Part shown: piece after piece, positions 1 through 6,553 of the stretch
Numbering within the stretch: position 1 is the first letter of the stretch
How the letters are laid out: each line of letters opens with the position of its first letter
Assembly: GCA_900555375.1 (NCBI GenBank)
Contig: USLC01000028.1
Location: 1-7,823 of the forward strand
Source: an uncultured Eubacteriales bacterium
Lineage (GTDB): Bacteria > Bacillota > Clostridia > Monoglobales > Monoglobaceae
DNA: 7,823 nt
Reading direction: 5' to 3'
Made by a program: the position numbers and the translations under genes
Notes under the pieces: generated by a model
What the model saw: only the letters and a program-made list of their open reading frames with translations
What the model was told of the DNA's origin: nothing
Database searches by the model: none

Positions 1-344
1 TGCTGCTCAGCGAGTACGGCGGAGAAGTTCCGCATACTATGGACGAGCTTTTAAAACTGCCCGGCGTCGGCAGAAAGACTGCCAATCTTGTCCTCAGCGA
101 CTATTTTGGGATTCCGGGAGTGGTGGTAGACACCCACGCAACACGCCTCTCTAACCGAATGGGCTTTACCGCCGAGAGCGACCCGTATAAAATAGAGCTT
201 GACCTGCAAAAGCTCCTCCCACCCGAGGATTGGTCACAGTTTTGCCATTGCCTTGTATATCACGGCAGAGAGTTTTGCTCTGCGCGCGCCCCTAAGTGTG
301 ACAGCTGCCCCGTTACCGCCCTTTGTCCGAAAATCGGCGTATAA
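1..344 (+). CDS. nth: Endonuclease III (DNA glycosylase/AP lyase), 3' part only
   Basis: The gene enters from the left edge and is open from position 3, giving 113 residues before the TAA at 342-344. E. coli Nth has 211 residues, so roughly the first 95-100 are outside the window. The helix-hairpin-helix LPGVGRKTA lies at fragment residues 19-27, with the expected catalytic lysine at 25. The catalytic aspartate is at 43 in VDTH, and the 18-residue spacing equals K120 to D138 in E. coli. Four cysteines at 92, 99, 102 and 108 follow the C-x6-C-x2-C-x5-C pattern of the [4Fe-4S] cluster. Family knowledge: it removes oxidised pyrimidines and nicks the abasic site in base excision repair. The ATG at 39 is internal, because homologous sequence continues upstream of it. 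The fragment looks intact. Confidence 0.96.
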   Translation, partial: LLSEYGGEVPHTMDELLKLPGVGRKTANLVLSDYFGIPGVVVDTHATRLSNRMGFTAESDPYKIELDLQKLLPPEDWSQFCHCLVYHGREFCSARAPKCDSCPVTALCPKIGV

Positions 345-356
345 CTCTTTATTACT

Positions 357-382
357 AACAAAAAACCGACAATTTTTTTGTT
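357..382 (+). terminator. Weak A/T-rich hairpin after nth
   Basis: AACAAAAAA (357-365) pairs with TTTTTTGTT (374-382) around an 8-base loop, 12 bases after the nth stop. The stem has only one G-C pair, so it would be thermally weak. As an A-run/T-run hairpin it could still help end nth transcription. The assignment rests on position and pairing only. Confidence 0.3.
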
Positions 383-430
383 TATATTCAATCAATTTTT
401 TAAAATTTAGATATATTAATGAAAAAACTA

Positions 431-459
431 TTGTAATTTTTCTAAAAAAATGATACAAT
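431..459 (+). promoter_or_regulatory. Predicted sigma-A promoter P1 for recJ
   Basis: TTGTAA (431-436) and TACAAT (454-459) are separated by exactly 17 bases, and TGA directly before the -10 hexamer gives an extended -10 (TGnTACAAT). Each hexamer differs from consensus at one or two positions. Transcription would start near 466, so the inverted repeat at 479-506 would be near the 5' end of the transcript. Confidence 0.6.
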
Positions 460-467
460 AATATTTA

Positions 468-476
468 TGGTATAAT
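468..476 (+). promoter_or_regulatory. Second, extended -10 promoter P2 for recJ
   Basis: TGGTATAAT matches the extended -10 consensus TGnTATAAT exactly. No good -35 hexamer lies 16-18 bases upstream, since that stretch is A-rich, but extended -10 promoters can work without one. It overlaps the start region expected from P1, and its own start would be near 483, inside the following inverted repeat. Confidence 0.5.
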
Positions 477-478
477 AA

Positions 479-506
479 GTATTTTGCCTGCAGAACGGCA
501 AAATAC
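479..506. repeat. Perfect 10-bp inverted repeat in the recJ leader
   Basis: GTATTTTGCC (479-488) is the exact reverse complement of GGCAAAATAC (497-506), with an 8-base spacer. It begins two bases after the P2 -10 hexamer and ends 38 bases before the recJ start. No T-run follows, so it is not an ordinary terminator. It could be an operator for a dimeric repressor or a 5' stem-loop that stabilises the mRNA. The sequence alone does not decide between these. Confidence 0.55.
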
Positions 507-544
507 AAATTTGAGGAAACTAATAAACCGGGAGATTTTACGTT

Positions 545-2245
545 ATGTTAAATAAAAAATGGCTTCTGAAAGAATTTGACAAGTCACGCGTTCTTGAAAT
601 TTCAAAAACCTTCGGGATTTCTCCGCTGACTTCCATAGTTCTTTACAACCGCGGCGTCAGAGAAGATGGACAAATCAAAAACTTTCTCTCTAAAGACATC
701 GGGATAATGTACGACCCGTTTCTTATGCGCGATATGGATAAAGCGGTAGAGCGCATTAACGACGCGCGGGAAGCAGGCGAAAGGATTACTATATACGGAG
801 ACTATGATGTTGACGGAATTACCGCCATCGCTATACTTTATAAGTATTTAAGCGGCATCGGCATCGACGTTGACTATTACGTCCCCGACAGAATGCAGGA
901 GGGTTACGGGGTAAACCGTGACGCTCTTGACAAAATAAAAAGCCGCGGAAGCTCGCTTATAATCACAGTTGATACGGGTATTACCGCCGTTGAAGAGTGC
1001 GAATACGCAGCCGAAATCGGGCTTGATGTCATCGTTACCGACCATCACGAATGTAAAGAGAGAATCCCCGACGTCTGTGCCTCGATAGACCCCAAGCGCA
1101 AAGACTGTAAATATCCTTTTAAAAGTCTTGCCGGTGTGGGCGTTGTGTTTAAGCTTATTCAGGCTCTTGACACAAACAGCTCTCTCTTTGATTTGATGGA
1201 GGATTATGCAGACCTTATGTGCCTCGGAACGGTTGCGGATATATCCCCACTTACGGACGAAAACCGAGTTATCGTCACCGAGGGTCTTAAACGCTTTAAA
1301 CGCACAAAAAATGTTGGACTTAAGGCGCTTATCGATGTTTCGACAAACGGCAAGGCAATCACCACATCAACCATCGGATATATTATCGCACCGAGGATTA
1401 ATGCAAGCGGCAGACTCGGCTGTGCCTCAAGAAGCGTTGAACTCTTTCTGACGGACGACGAAGAGACCGCCTTAAATCTTGCAAAATCCCTTTGTGAGGA
1501 AAACTCTCTGCGTCAGCAGACCGAGCAGAAGATGTTTAAAGAGGCTCTTGAATATATAGAAGAACACCCCGAGGTTAAAGATGACAAAATTATTGTTATC
1601 CCTCACGAGAACTGGCACCACGGAATAGTAGGTATAGTTTCTTCCAAAATAACCGAAAAGTTTTACAAGCCGTCAATTCTGTTCGCCATAGACGGCGACG
1701 AGGCTAAAGGCTCGGGCAGAAGTGTTTCGGGCTTTAATCTGTTCGGCGCATTGGAAAGCTGCTCTGACCTGCTTGAGAAGTTCGGCGGTCACGAGCTTGC
1801 CGCAGGACTTACCATTAAAGCCTCTAACATTGAGGCATTCAGAAAAAAGATTAACGAATATTCAAAAGACAAAATGGCTGAATCTATGCTTGTGCCGACG
1901 GTTATGCTTGACGCCGCCATTAAGGTTCCTTACATAACTATTGACACGGTTCACGATATTAACAGACTTCAGCCGTTTGGCGTTGATAATCCCACGCCTG
2001 CCTTTGCGGTGCGAAACATTAAGATTCACAAAATAAGCGTTATGAGCGAGGGTAAGCATTTAAGAATGACCCTTCTTAAAGACGGAAAGTATCTTGATGC
2101 GGTTGGCTTTGGTATGGGTGAATATTATCACCATCTTGAAGAAGGCGATTTTATCGATGTTGCATTTGCACTTGACATCAACGATTACAAGGGCTTTCAG
2201 AATGTTCAGCTGATACTTAAAGATATCAAGAAGGTCGAAAAATAG
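545..2245 (+). CDS. recJ: Single-stranded-DNA-specific exonuclease RecJ
   Basis: This is a complete 566-residue DHH/DHHA1 phosphoesterase, close to the compact end of the RecJ size range. Motif I GDYDVDG is at 85-91, a further metal ligand is in TVDTG (D143), TDHHE is at 165-169, and the GTVAD aspartate is near 232. The DHHA1 part includes HHGIVGIV near 358-365, SGRS near 390 and FGGHELAAG near 413-421. The remaining 110 or so residues correspond to the OB-fold nucleic-acid-binding domain. Family knowledge: RecJ degrades single-stranded DNA 5' to 3' in recombination, mismatch repair and base excision repair. The start is ATG with GGGAG at 530-534, ten bases upstream. It has its own promoters and stands between nth and rel. 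No frameshift or missing catalytic residue was seen. Confidence 0.97.
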   Translation: MLNKKWLLKEFDKSRVLEISKTFGISPLTSIVLYNRGVREDGQIKNFLSKDIGIMYDPFLMRDMDKAVERINDAREAGERITIYGDYDVDGITAIAILYKYLSGIGIDVDYYVPDRMQEGYGVNRDALDKIKSRGSSLIITVDTGITAVEECEYAAEIGLDVIVTDHHECKERIPDVCASIDPKRKDCKYPFKSLAGVGVVFKLIQALDTNSSLFDLMEDYADLMCLGTVADISPLTDENRVIVTEGLKRFKRTKNVGLKALIDVSTNGKAITTSTIGYIIAPRINASGRLGCASRSVELFLTDDEETALNLAKSLCEENSLRQQTEQKMFKEALEYIEEHPEVKDDKIIVIPHENWHHGIVGIVSSKITEKFYKPSILFAIDGDEAKGSGRSVSGFNLFGALESCSDLLEKFGGHELAAGLTIKASNIEAFRKKINEYSKDKMAESMLVPTVMLDAAIKVPYITIDTVHDINRLQPFGVDNPTPAFAVRNIKIHKISVMSEGKHLRMTLLKDGKYLDAVGFGMGEYYHHLEEGDFIDVAFALDINDYKGFQNVQLILKDIKKVEK

Positions 2246-2274
2246 ATTAAGACATTTTAATTCGGCTTTTATGC

Positions 2275-2322
2275 TAACCTGATATTAGTTAAAGGTTGGT
2301 TCGGATAGCTAACATCAGGTTA
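2275..2322. repeat. Long imperfect hairpin in the recJ-rel intergenic region
   Basis: TAACCTGAT (2275-2283) pairs with ATCAGGTTA (2314-2322). After one mismatch, TTAGTTA (2285-2291) pairs with TAGCTAA (2306-2312), including one G-U pair, leaving a 14-base loop. The whole element is a 48-base stem-loop. A direct repeat GCTAAC occurs at 2273-2278 and 2308-2313. It may be a leader RNA structure of rel or a small palindromic repeat unit of the genome. Confidence 0.55.
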
Positions 2323-2335
2323 ATTAAAAAACTGT

Positions 2336-2362
2336 TTAAAGCCGGCATAATGCCGGCTTTAA
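2336..2362 (+). terminator. GC-rich hairpin between recJ and rel (terminator or attenuator)
   Basis: TTAAAGCCGGCA (2336-2347) pairs perfectly with TGCCGGCTTTAA (2351-2362) around a 3-base loop, giving a 12-bp stem. The T tract after it is poor: TTT lies inside the stem and the next bases are TTGACAATTTTT. It sits 12 bases before the rel ribosome binding site, so it could end recJ transcription, act as an attenuator for rel, or both. Confidence 0.55.
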
Positions 2363-2374
2363 TTGACAATTTTT

Positions 2375-2381
2375 AAGGGGG
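2375..2381 (+). promoter_or_regulatory. Ribosome binding site that fixes the rel start
   Basis: AAGGGGG lies eight bases before the ATG at 2390. This favours 2390 over the in-frame TTG at 2363, which has no Shine-Dalgarno sequence and lies next to the hairpin's right arm. Confidence 0.8.
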
Positions 2382-2389
2382 TTTGCAAT

Positions 2390-4582
2390 ATGGAAACAAA
2401 ACAGGAATACAATCTCGACACCCTGCTTGCCAGAATCCGCAGGTATCACAAGGCAGATGACCTGCAGATTGTTGAAAAAGCGTATAATTACGCTGCCGAA
2501 AAGCACAAAGACCAGTTTCGCAAATCGGGCGAGCCTTACTTTACGCACCCGATTCACGTTGCCCATATAATTGCCGATTTAGAGCTTGACCCGCAATCGA
2601 TTTGCGCCGCACTTCTTCACGATGTTGTAGAGGACACGGACGCAACGTACGATGATATAGCCAAAGAGTTCGGCGAGACAATCGCTATGCTTGTTGACGG
2701 CGTTACCAAGCTGGGCAAAATCCCTACCAATTCTAAAGAAGAACAGCAGATTGAAAACCTGCGCAAGATGTTCTTTGCTATGGCAAAGGATATCCGCGTT
2801 ATTGTTATAAAGCTTGCCGACAGGCTTCATAATATGCAAACTCTTAAATATATGCCCGAGGAAAAGCAAAGAAGCATAGCGAGAGAGACTCTTGAAGTAT
2901 ACGCTCCGCTTGCTCACCGCCTTGGTATGTCAAAGATAAAATGGGAGCTTGAGGATACCGCTCTTCGGTATATCGACCCCGTTGCATATTATGAAATAGT
3001 TGATAAAATTGCTCAGAAACGAAGCGAGCGCGAAGAGTTTATTAAAAAAATCATAGATATTCTTAAAAAGCGCCTTTCCGAGACCTTGGATATTGAGCCG
3101 CATATTGAGGGCAGAGCCAAGCATTTTTACAGCATCTACAGAAAAATGTATATGCAGAACAAGTCGATTGACGAGCTGTACGACCTCTTTGCCGTCAGGG
3201 TAATTGTAGACACCGTTGCGGAATGTTACGCGGTTCTGGGCACTGTCCACGAGCTTTTTAAACCCATTCCGGGGCGTTTTAAAGACTATATAGCAATGCC
3301 CAAGCCCAACATGTACCAGTCGCTTCATTCGACCCTTATGGGTCCCGGCGGAACTCCTTTTGAAATTCAGATAAGGACGTGGGAGATGCATCATACTGCC
3401 GAAAACGGTATCGCAGCCCATTGGAAGTACAAAGAGGGTATCAGCGGCTCGACCGATATGGACGAGAAGCTTGAATGGATAAAGCAGCTGCTTGAAATAC
3501 AAAAAGAAACCAACGGCGAAGACTTTATGCAGGCTCTTAAAATAGACATGTTCAGCGATGAAGTATTTGTATTTACCCCTAAGGGCGATGTTATAAGTTT
3601 GCCTATTAACGCAACACCCATCGACTTTGCCTACGCGATTCACAGCGCGGTCGGAAATCGTATGACGGGCGCAAAAGTCAACGGAAAGATTGTCACCCTT
3701 GACTATACCTTAAAAAACGGCGATATTGTTGATATTATTACCTCAAAGACCTCTTCGGGTCCGAACCTTGACTGGATAAAAATATGTAAAACCTCTCAGG
3801 CAAAGAATAAGATAAATCAATGGTTTAAGCGCGTCAACCGCGAAGAAAATATCGTAAAAGGTCACGAAATCTTAGAGCACGAGCTGAAGAAAAGCTCTAT
3901 TCCCGTGTCGTTTGCCGATGACAAGGATATGATTCAAAACCTTGCACGCAAATACGGCTTTAACAATTACGATGATTTAATGTCGGCTATCGGTTACGGA
4001 AGCACAAATGCCTCAAGGTTTGTAACAAGATTTAAAACAGAGTGCAAAAAGAAAATCGCCAAGGACGAAACGCTTACCCCCGCAGAGCTTATCCCGATTG
4101 TTGCAAGAACCGCCGACAAACCCAACAACAGCGGTGTTGTGGTTGAGGGCATAGACAACTGCCTTATTCGTTTTTCTCACTGCTGCAACCCCGTTCCGGG
4201 CGACAACATCGTCGGCTATGTTACGCGCGGCAGAGGTGTTGCCATACACCGCGCCGACTGCATAAATATGATTCACGCCCTGCATAATGAAGAAGAGAGT
4301 ACGCGTTTTATCCCCGTTCATTGGGCAGACGATACAGACGCAAGCTTTTTGTCTACCCTTACCGTTACCGCGGGCAACAGGGCAAACCTCTTGCTTGATA
4401 TTATGGCGGCGCTTTCCGAGTTTAAGCTGATTGCCACCAACGTAAACGCAAGGACGGGCAAAAACAATCTTGCAATAATAGAGGTAACCGTAGGAATAGC
4501 CGATACGGAACAGCTTGACAAAGTAATAAAAAGACTTAAAAAGATAACGGACGTGCTTTCAATAGTACGGCGCAGACAATAA
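2390..4582 (+). CDS. rel: Bifunctional (p)ppGpp synthetase/hydrolase Rel (RSH family)
   Basis: This 730-residue long RSH protein is complete. The N-terminal HD hydrolase has its metal ligands at H53, H77, D78 and D144, the same numbering as I recall for streptococcal Rel, plus E81 and D82. The synthetase follows (about 230-350), with GRAKHFYSIYRK, YQSLHST and EIQIRT (E325). It carries RFKD at 296-299, the RxKD form of bifunctional enzymes rather than the ExDD of monofunctional RelA. A TGS domain spans about 389-451. The conserved-cysteine/zinc-finger region has HCC at 597-599 and C624, and an ACT domain spans about 653-730. Family knowledge: it makes and degrades (p)ppGpp in the stringent response, sensing uncharged tRNA on the ribosome through its C-terminal half. 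All key residues are present, so both activities are expected. The stop overlaps the Shine-Dalgarno of the next gene, which suggests cotranscription. Confidence 0.98.
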   Translation: METKQEYNLDTLLARIRRYHKADDLQIVEKAYNYAAEKHKDQFRKSGEPYFTHPIHVAHIIADLELDPQSICAALLHDVVEDTDATYDDIAKEFGETIAMLVDGVTKLGKIPTNSKEEQQIENLRKMFFAMAKDIRVIVIKLADRLHNMQTLKYMPEEKQRSIARETLEVYAPLAHRLGMSKIKWELEDTALRYIDPVAYYEIVDKIAQKRSEREEFIKKIIDILKKRLSETLDIEPHIEGRAKHFYSIYRKMYMQNKSIDELYDLFAVRVIVDTVAECYAVLGTVHELFKPIPGRFKDYIAMPKPNMYQSLHSTLMGPGGTPFEIQIRTWEMHHTAENGIAAHWKYKEGISGSTDMDEKLEWIKQLLEIQKETNGEDFMQALKIDMFSDEVFVFTPKGDVISLPINATPIDFAYAIHSAVGNRMTGAKVNGKIVTLDYTLKNGDIVDIITSKTSSGPNLDWIKICKTSQAKNKINQWFKRVNREENIVKGHEILEHELKKSSIPVSFADDKDMIQNLARKYGFNNYDDLMSAIGYGSTNASRFVTRFKTECKKKIAKDETLTPAELIPIVARTADKPNNSGVVVEGIDNCLIRFSHCCNPVPGDNIVGYVTRGRGVAIHRADCINMIHALHNEEESTRFIPVHWADDTDASFLSTLTVTAGNRANLLLDIMAALSEFKLIATNVNARTGKNNLAIIEVTVGIADTEQLDKVIKRLKKITDVLSIVRRRQ

Positions 4583-4596
4583 GGAGACGACAAATT

Positions 4597-5217
4597 ATGA
4601 CGCTTTATACACTTGTTCTCGGGCAGCTTTCCACCAACTGCTATATTTGGGCAGATGACAAAACAAAGAATGCAATAGTAGTCGATGCCCCCGCATCCGC
4701 AGATAAGATAATTTCATTTGCTGCAGACAAAGGCCTTAAAATAACGGATATAATATTAACCCACGGTCATTTTGACCACATTCTTGCATTAAAAGAACTA
4801 AAAGATAAGACCGGTGCAGATTTATCCGTTTTTGAAAAAACCGCGGATTTTATGCGCGACCCCGTATACAACCTTGCTCAATATATGAACATTGAAATTC
4901 CGCCGACAAATCCCGATAAAATATTGTATGACGGAGACACAATAGATTTTTACGGCAACAAAATCTCCGTAATTCACACCCCCGGGCATACAGAAGACAG
5001 TATTTGTCTTCTTAACGAAAAGACCCTGCTCAGCGGTGACACGCTGTTTCGGCTCAGCGTGGGCCGCTGGGATCACCCGTCGGGCGATATGGTAAAAGAA
5101 ATTACTTCAATCAATGAAAGACTTATGACTTTGCCCGATGACACATTAGTTTACCCGGGACACGGTCCCTCTACAACCATCGGGGACGAGCGAAAGGGGA
5201 ATCCTTATATAAAATGA
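4597..5217 (+). CDS. MBL-fold metallo-hydrolase (glyoxalase II-like, YcbL type)
   Basis: This is a 206-residue metallo-beta-lactamase-fold protein without a signal peptide, so probably cytoplasmic. The metal-binding motif THGHFDH gives H56, H58, D60 and H61, with further ligands H131 (TPGHT), D148 (SGDTL) and H189 (YPGHG). This is the complete dinuclear-metal set of the glyoxalase II branch. The length fits the short YcbL-like group that lacks the C-terminal glutathione-binding domain of true glyoxalase II, so the substrate is unknown. Where relatives usually read GRTDLP, this protein has GRWDHPSGD (156-164). AAGGAG at 4581-4586 precedes the ATG by ten bases and overlaps the rel stop. The end overlaps hemZ as ATGA. 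The position between rel and hemZ is common in Clostridia as I recall it. Confidence 0.92.
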   Translation: MTLYTLVLGQLSTNCYIWADDKTKNAIVVDAPASADKIISFAADKGLKITDIILTHGHFDHILALKELKDKTGADLSVFEKTADFMRDPVYNLAQYMNIEIPPTNPDKILYDGDTIDFYGNKISVIHTPGHTEDSICLLNEKTLLSGDTLFRLSVGRWDHPSGDMVKEITSINERLMTLPDDTLVYPGHGPSTTIGDERKGNPYIK

Positions 5218-6392
5218 CAGATTCAGCTAAATCACCCTGGGGAGTTCTTACCGGGATTCGCCCCTCAAAAATTGCAACAAAACTTCTTCTTGAAGGAATG
5301 TCCGCCGAGCGCGCCGCAGATTATTTTGTAAAAGAATACGGCGCATCACCAAAAAAAGCCCGTCTTGCCGTTGAAGTGGCTGAGACCGAGCTTCCCGTTA
5401 GAGAAAATATGTTAAATGATGGCGTAAGCTTATATATAGGTATTCCGTTCTGCCCGACAAGATGTCTTTATTGTTCATTTGTTACGTGCGGAACAAAACA
5501 GGCGGCACGGCTGACCGACAAATATGTTGAAGCATTAAAGCGTGAAATATCTTATGTTGCGGACATTGTTGCCGAAAACGGAAGTAAAATCGAGACCGTC
5601 TATATCGGCGGCGGAACGCCTACCACTCTTTCTGCCGACCTGCTTGATAATCTGCTTTCCGGTCTTAAAGACAGCTTTGACCTGTCCCATTGCAAAGAGT
5701 TTACCGTTGAAGCAGGCAGACCCGATACGGTTGACCGCGAAAAGCTGACGGTTCTTAAGCGGCACGGCGTTGACCGCATAAGCATAAACCCTCAAAGTAT
5801 GAACCTTAAAACGCTTCATCTGATAGGCAGAGCTCACACACCCGAGCAAATAACCGAGGCTTTTCACCTTGCGCGCGACTGCGGCTTTGACAATATCAAT
5901 ATGGACGTCATTGCCGGGCTGCCGGGCGAAAGTCTTGATATGTTTAAATACACCCTTGAAAAGGTTGAAGAGCTGTCGCCCGAGGACACAACCGTGCACG
6001 TTATGAGCATAAAACGCTCTTCAAGGCTTCACGAATATCTTAAAGACTATCAACTGACAAGCGGAGATACCGTCAGCCAAATGGTTGACTATGCATATGA
6101 CTTTCTGCACGGGTGCGGCAAACAGCCTTATTATATGTACCGTCAGAAAAACCAGCTTGGCAATCTTGAAAACGTCGGTTATACAAAACCGGGATATGAA
6201 AGTCTTTATAATATTTACATAATGGAAGAGATTCAAACAATTATATCCCTCGGCTGCGGCGGAGTCACAAAAACCGTTGACCGAAGCTGCGACCGAATAG
6301 AACGAATCTTTAACGTAAAAGAGCCCAAAGATTATATAGAAAGGCTTGACGAAATGCTTCATCGGAAGGACGAATTGAGAGCCGTTAAATAA
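5214..6392 (+). CDS. hemZ: Radical SAM coproporphyrinogen dehydrogenase-like protein HemZ, short N-terminus
   Basis: The protein has 392 residues. It opens almost at once with PWGVLTGIRPSKI (8-20), a HemZ signature. The radical SAM cluster CPTRCLYC is at 80-87 (C-x3-C-x2-C), with GGGTPT at 132-137, VEAGRPD at 165-171, INPQSM at 191-196, AGLPGE at 234-239 and YYMYRQKN near 306-313. Family knowledge: HemZ/HemN-type enzymes oxidatively decarboxylate coproporphyrinogen III anaerobically, though in many Clostridia without a haem pathway the true role is unproven. B. subtilis HemZ has about 500 residues, and the domain usually found before PWGxLTG, around 90-100 residues, is absent here. The ATG overlaps the upstream stop (ATGA at 5214-5217). 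The nearest Shine-Dalgarno, AAGGGG at 5194-5199, is 14 bases away, so translational coupling is likely. A terminator follows. Confidence 0.92.
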   Translation: MTDSAKSPWGVLTGIRPSKIATKLLLEGMSAERAADYFVKEYGASPKKARLAVEVAETELPVRENMLNDGVSLYIGIPFCPTRCLYCSFVTCGTKQAARLTDKYVEALKREISYVADIVAENGSKIETVYIGGGTPTTLSADLLDNLLSGLKDSFDLSHCKEFTVEAGRPDTVDREKLTVLKRHGVDRISINPQSMNLKTLHLIGRAHTPEQITEAFHLARDCGFDNINMDVIAGLPGESLDMFKYTLEKVEELSPEDTTVHVMSIKRSSRLHEYLKDYQLTSGDTVSQMVDYAYDFLHGCGKQPYYMYRQKNQLGNLENVGYTKPGYESLYNIYIMEEIQTIISLGCGGVTKTVDRSCDRIERIFNVKEPKDYIERLDEMLHRKDELRAVK

Positions 6393-6408
6393 AAATTCAG
6401 CATTTGAT

Positions 6409-6440
6409 AAAAAGCTCAGGCGTTTTGCCCGAGCTTTTTT
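6409..6440 (+). terminator. Intrinsic terminator of the rel-hydrolase-hemZ unit
   Basis: AAAAAGCTC (6409-6417) pairs with GAGCTTTTT (6431-6439). Inside, after an A/C mismatch, GGC pairs with GCC around a GTTTT loop. The stem runs into six T's (6435-6440), and on the other strand the mirrored A-run gives a T-run, so it can work in both directions. It lies 16 bases after the hemZ stop, and the rsmG stop codon (6416-6418, minus strand) is inside it. Confidence 0.85.
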
Positions 6441-6553
6441 ATTTTATCTGCTCGCCGCGGAAAGGTTTTTGGGGTATCTTCTGTCTTTCTTATCACTATC
6501 AGGTCTCTTTTGATGTCGCTCATCGGCAGCGGTACCGATAAAACATCTTCTAA
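6416..6553 (-). pseudogene. rsmG: C-terminal fragment of 16S rRNA methyltransferase RsmG (GidB)
   Basis: On the minus strand a frame runs from about 6553 to a TGA at 6416-6418, about 45 residues. It reads LEDVLSVPLPMSD, then KRDLIVIRKTEDTPKTFPRRA, then DKIKKLGQNA. The pattern LP-x(4-5)-R-x-(IVL)3-x-K-x3-TP-x2-(FY)PR is the characteristic end of RsmG, the SAM-dependent enzyme that methylates G527 of 16S rRNA. In B. subtilis, as I recall it, the same stretch also ends with TP-x-x-YPRK. Codon use (CTG, CCG, CGC-type) matches the left genes. Homology stops where the AT-rich murC sequence begins, so everything upstream of the last 45 or so codons is missing. The gene is convergent with hemZ. The match is short and made by eye. 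Confidence 0.75.

Noticed and set aside
2247..2275. Possible rel promoter TTAAGA-17-TATGCT.
   Set aside because: Each hexamer matches consensus at only four of six positions, and the start would fall inside the left arm of the long hairpin.
2363..2389. TTG at 2363 as the rel start, or TTGACA at 2363-2368 as a -35 element for rel.
   Set aside because: The TTG has no Shine-Dalgarno and sits at the foot of a hairpin, whereas the ATG at 2390 has AAGGGGG at good spacing and puts the catalytic residues at their usual numbers. A -10 at 17 bases from TTGACA would overlap the start codon and is poor.
2930..3643. Long minus-strand open frame of 237 codons opposite rel.
   Set aside because: It lies wholly antisense to conserved hydrolase, synthetase and TGS sequence, shows no recognisable domain and is explained by the codon bias of rel.
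6531..6536. GGTACC (KpnI site) close to the junction, suggesting a cloning ligation.
   Set aside because: RsmG-like sequence appears to continue some 15-20 bases beyond it, so the break is not at this site. A chance occurrence is plausible.
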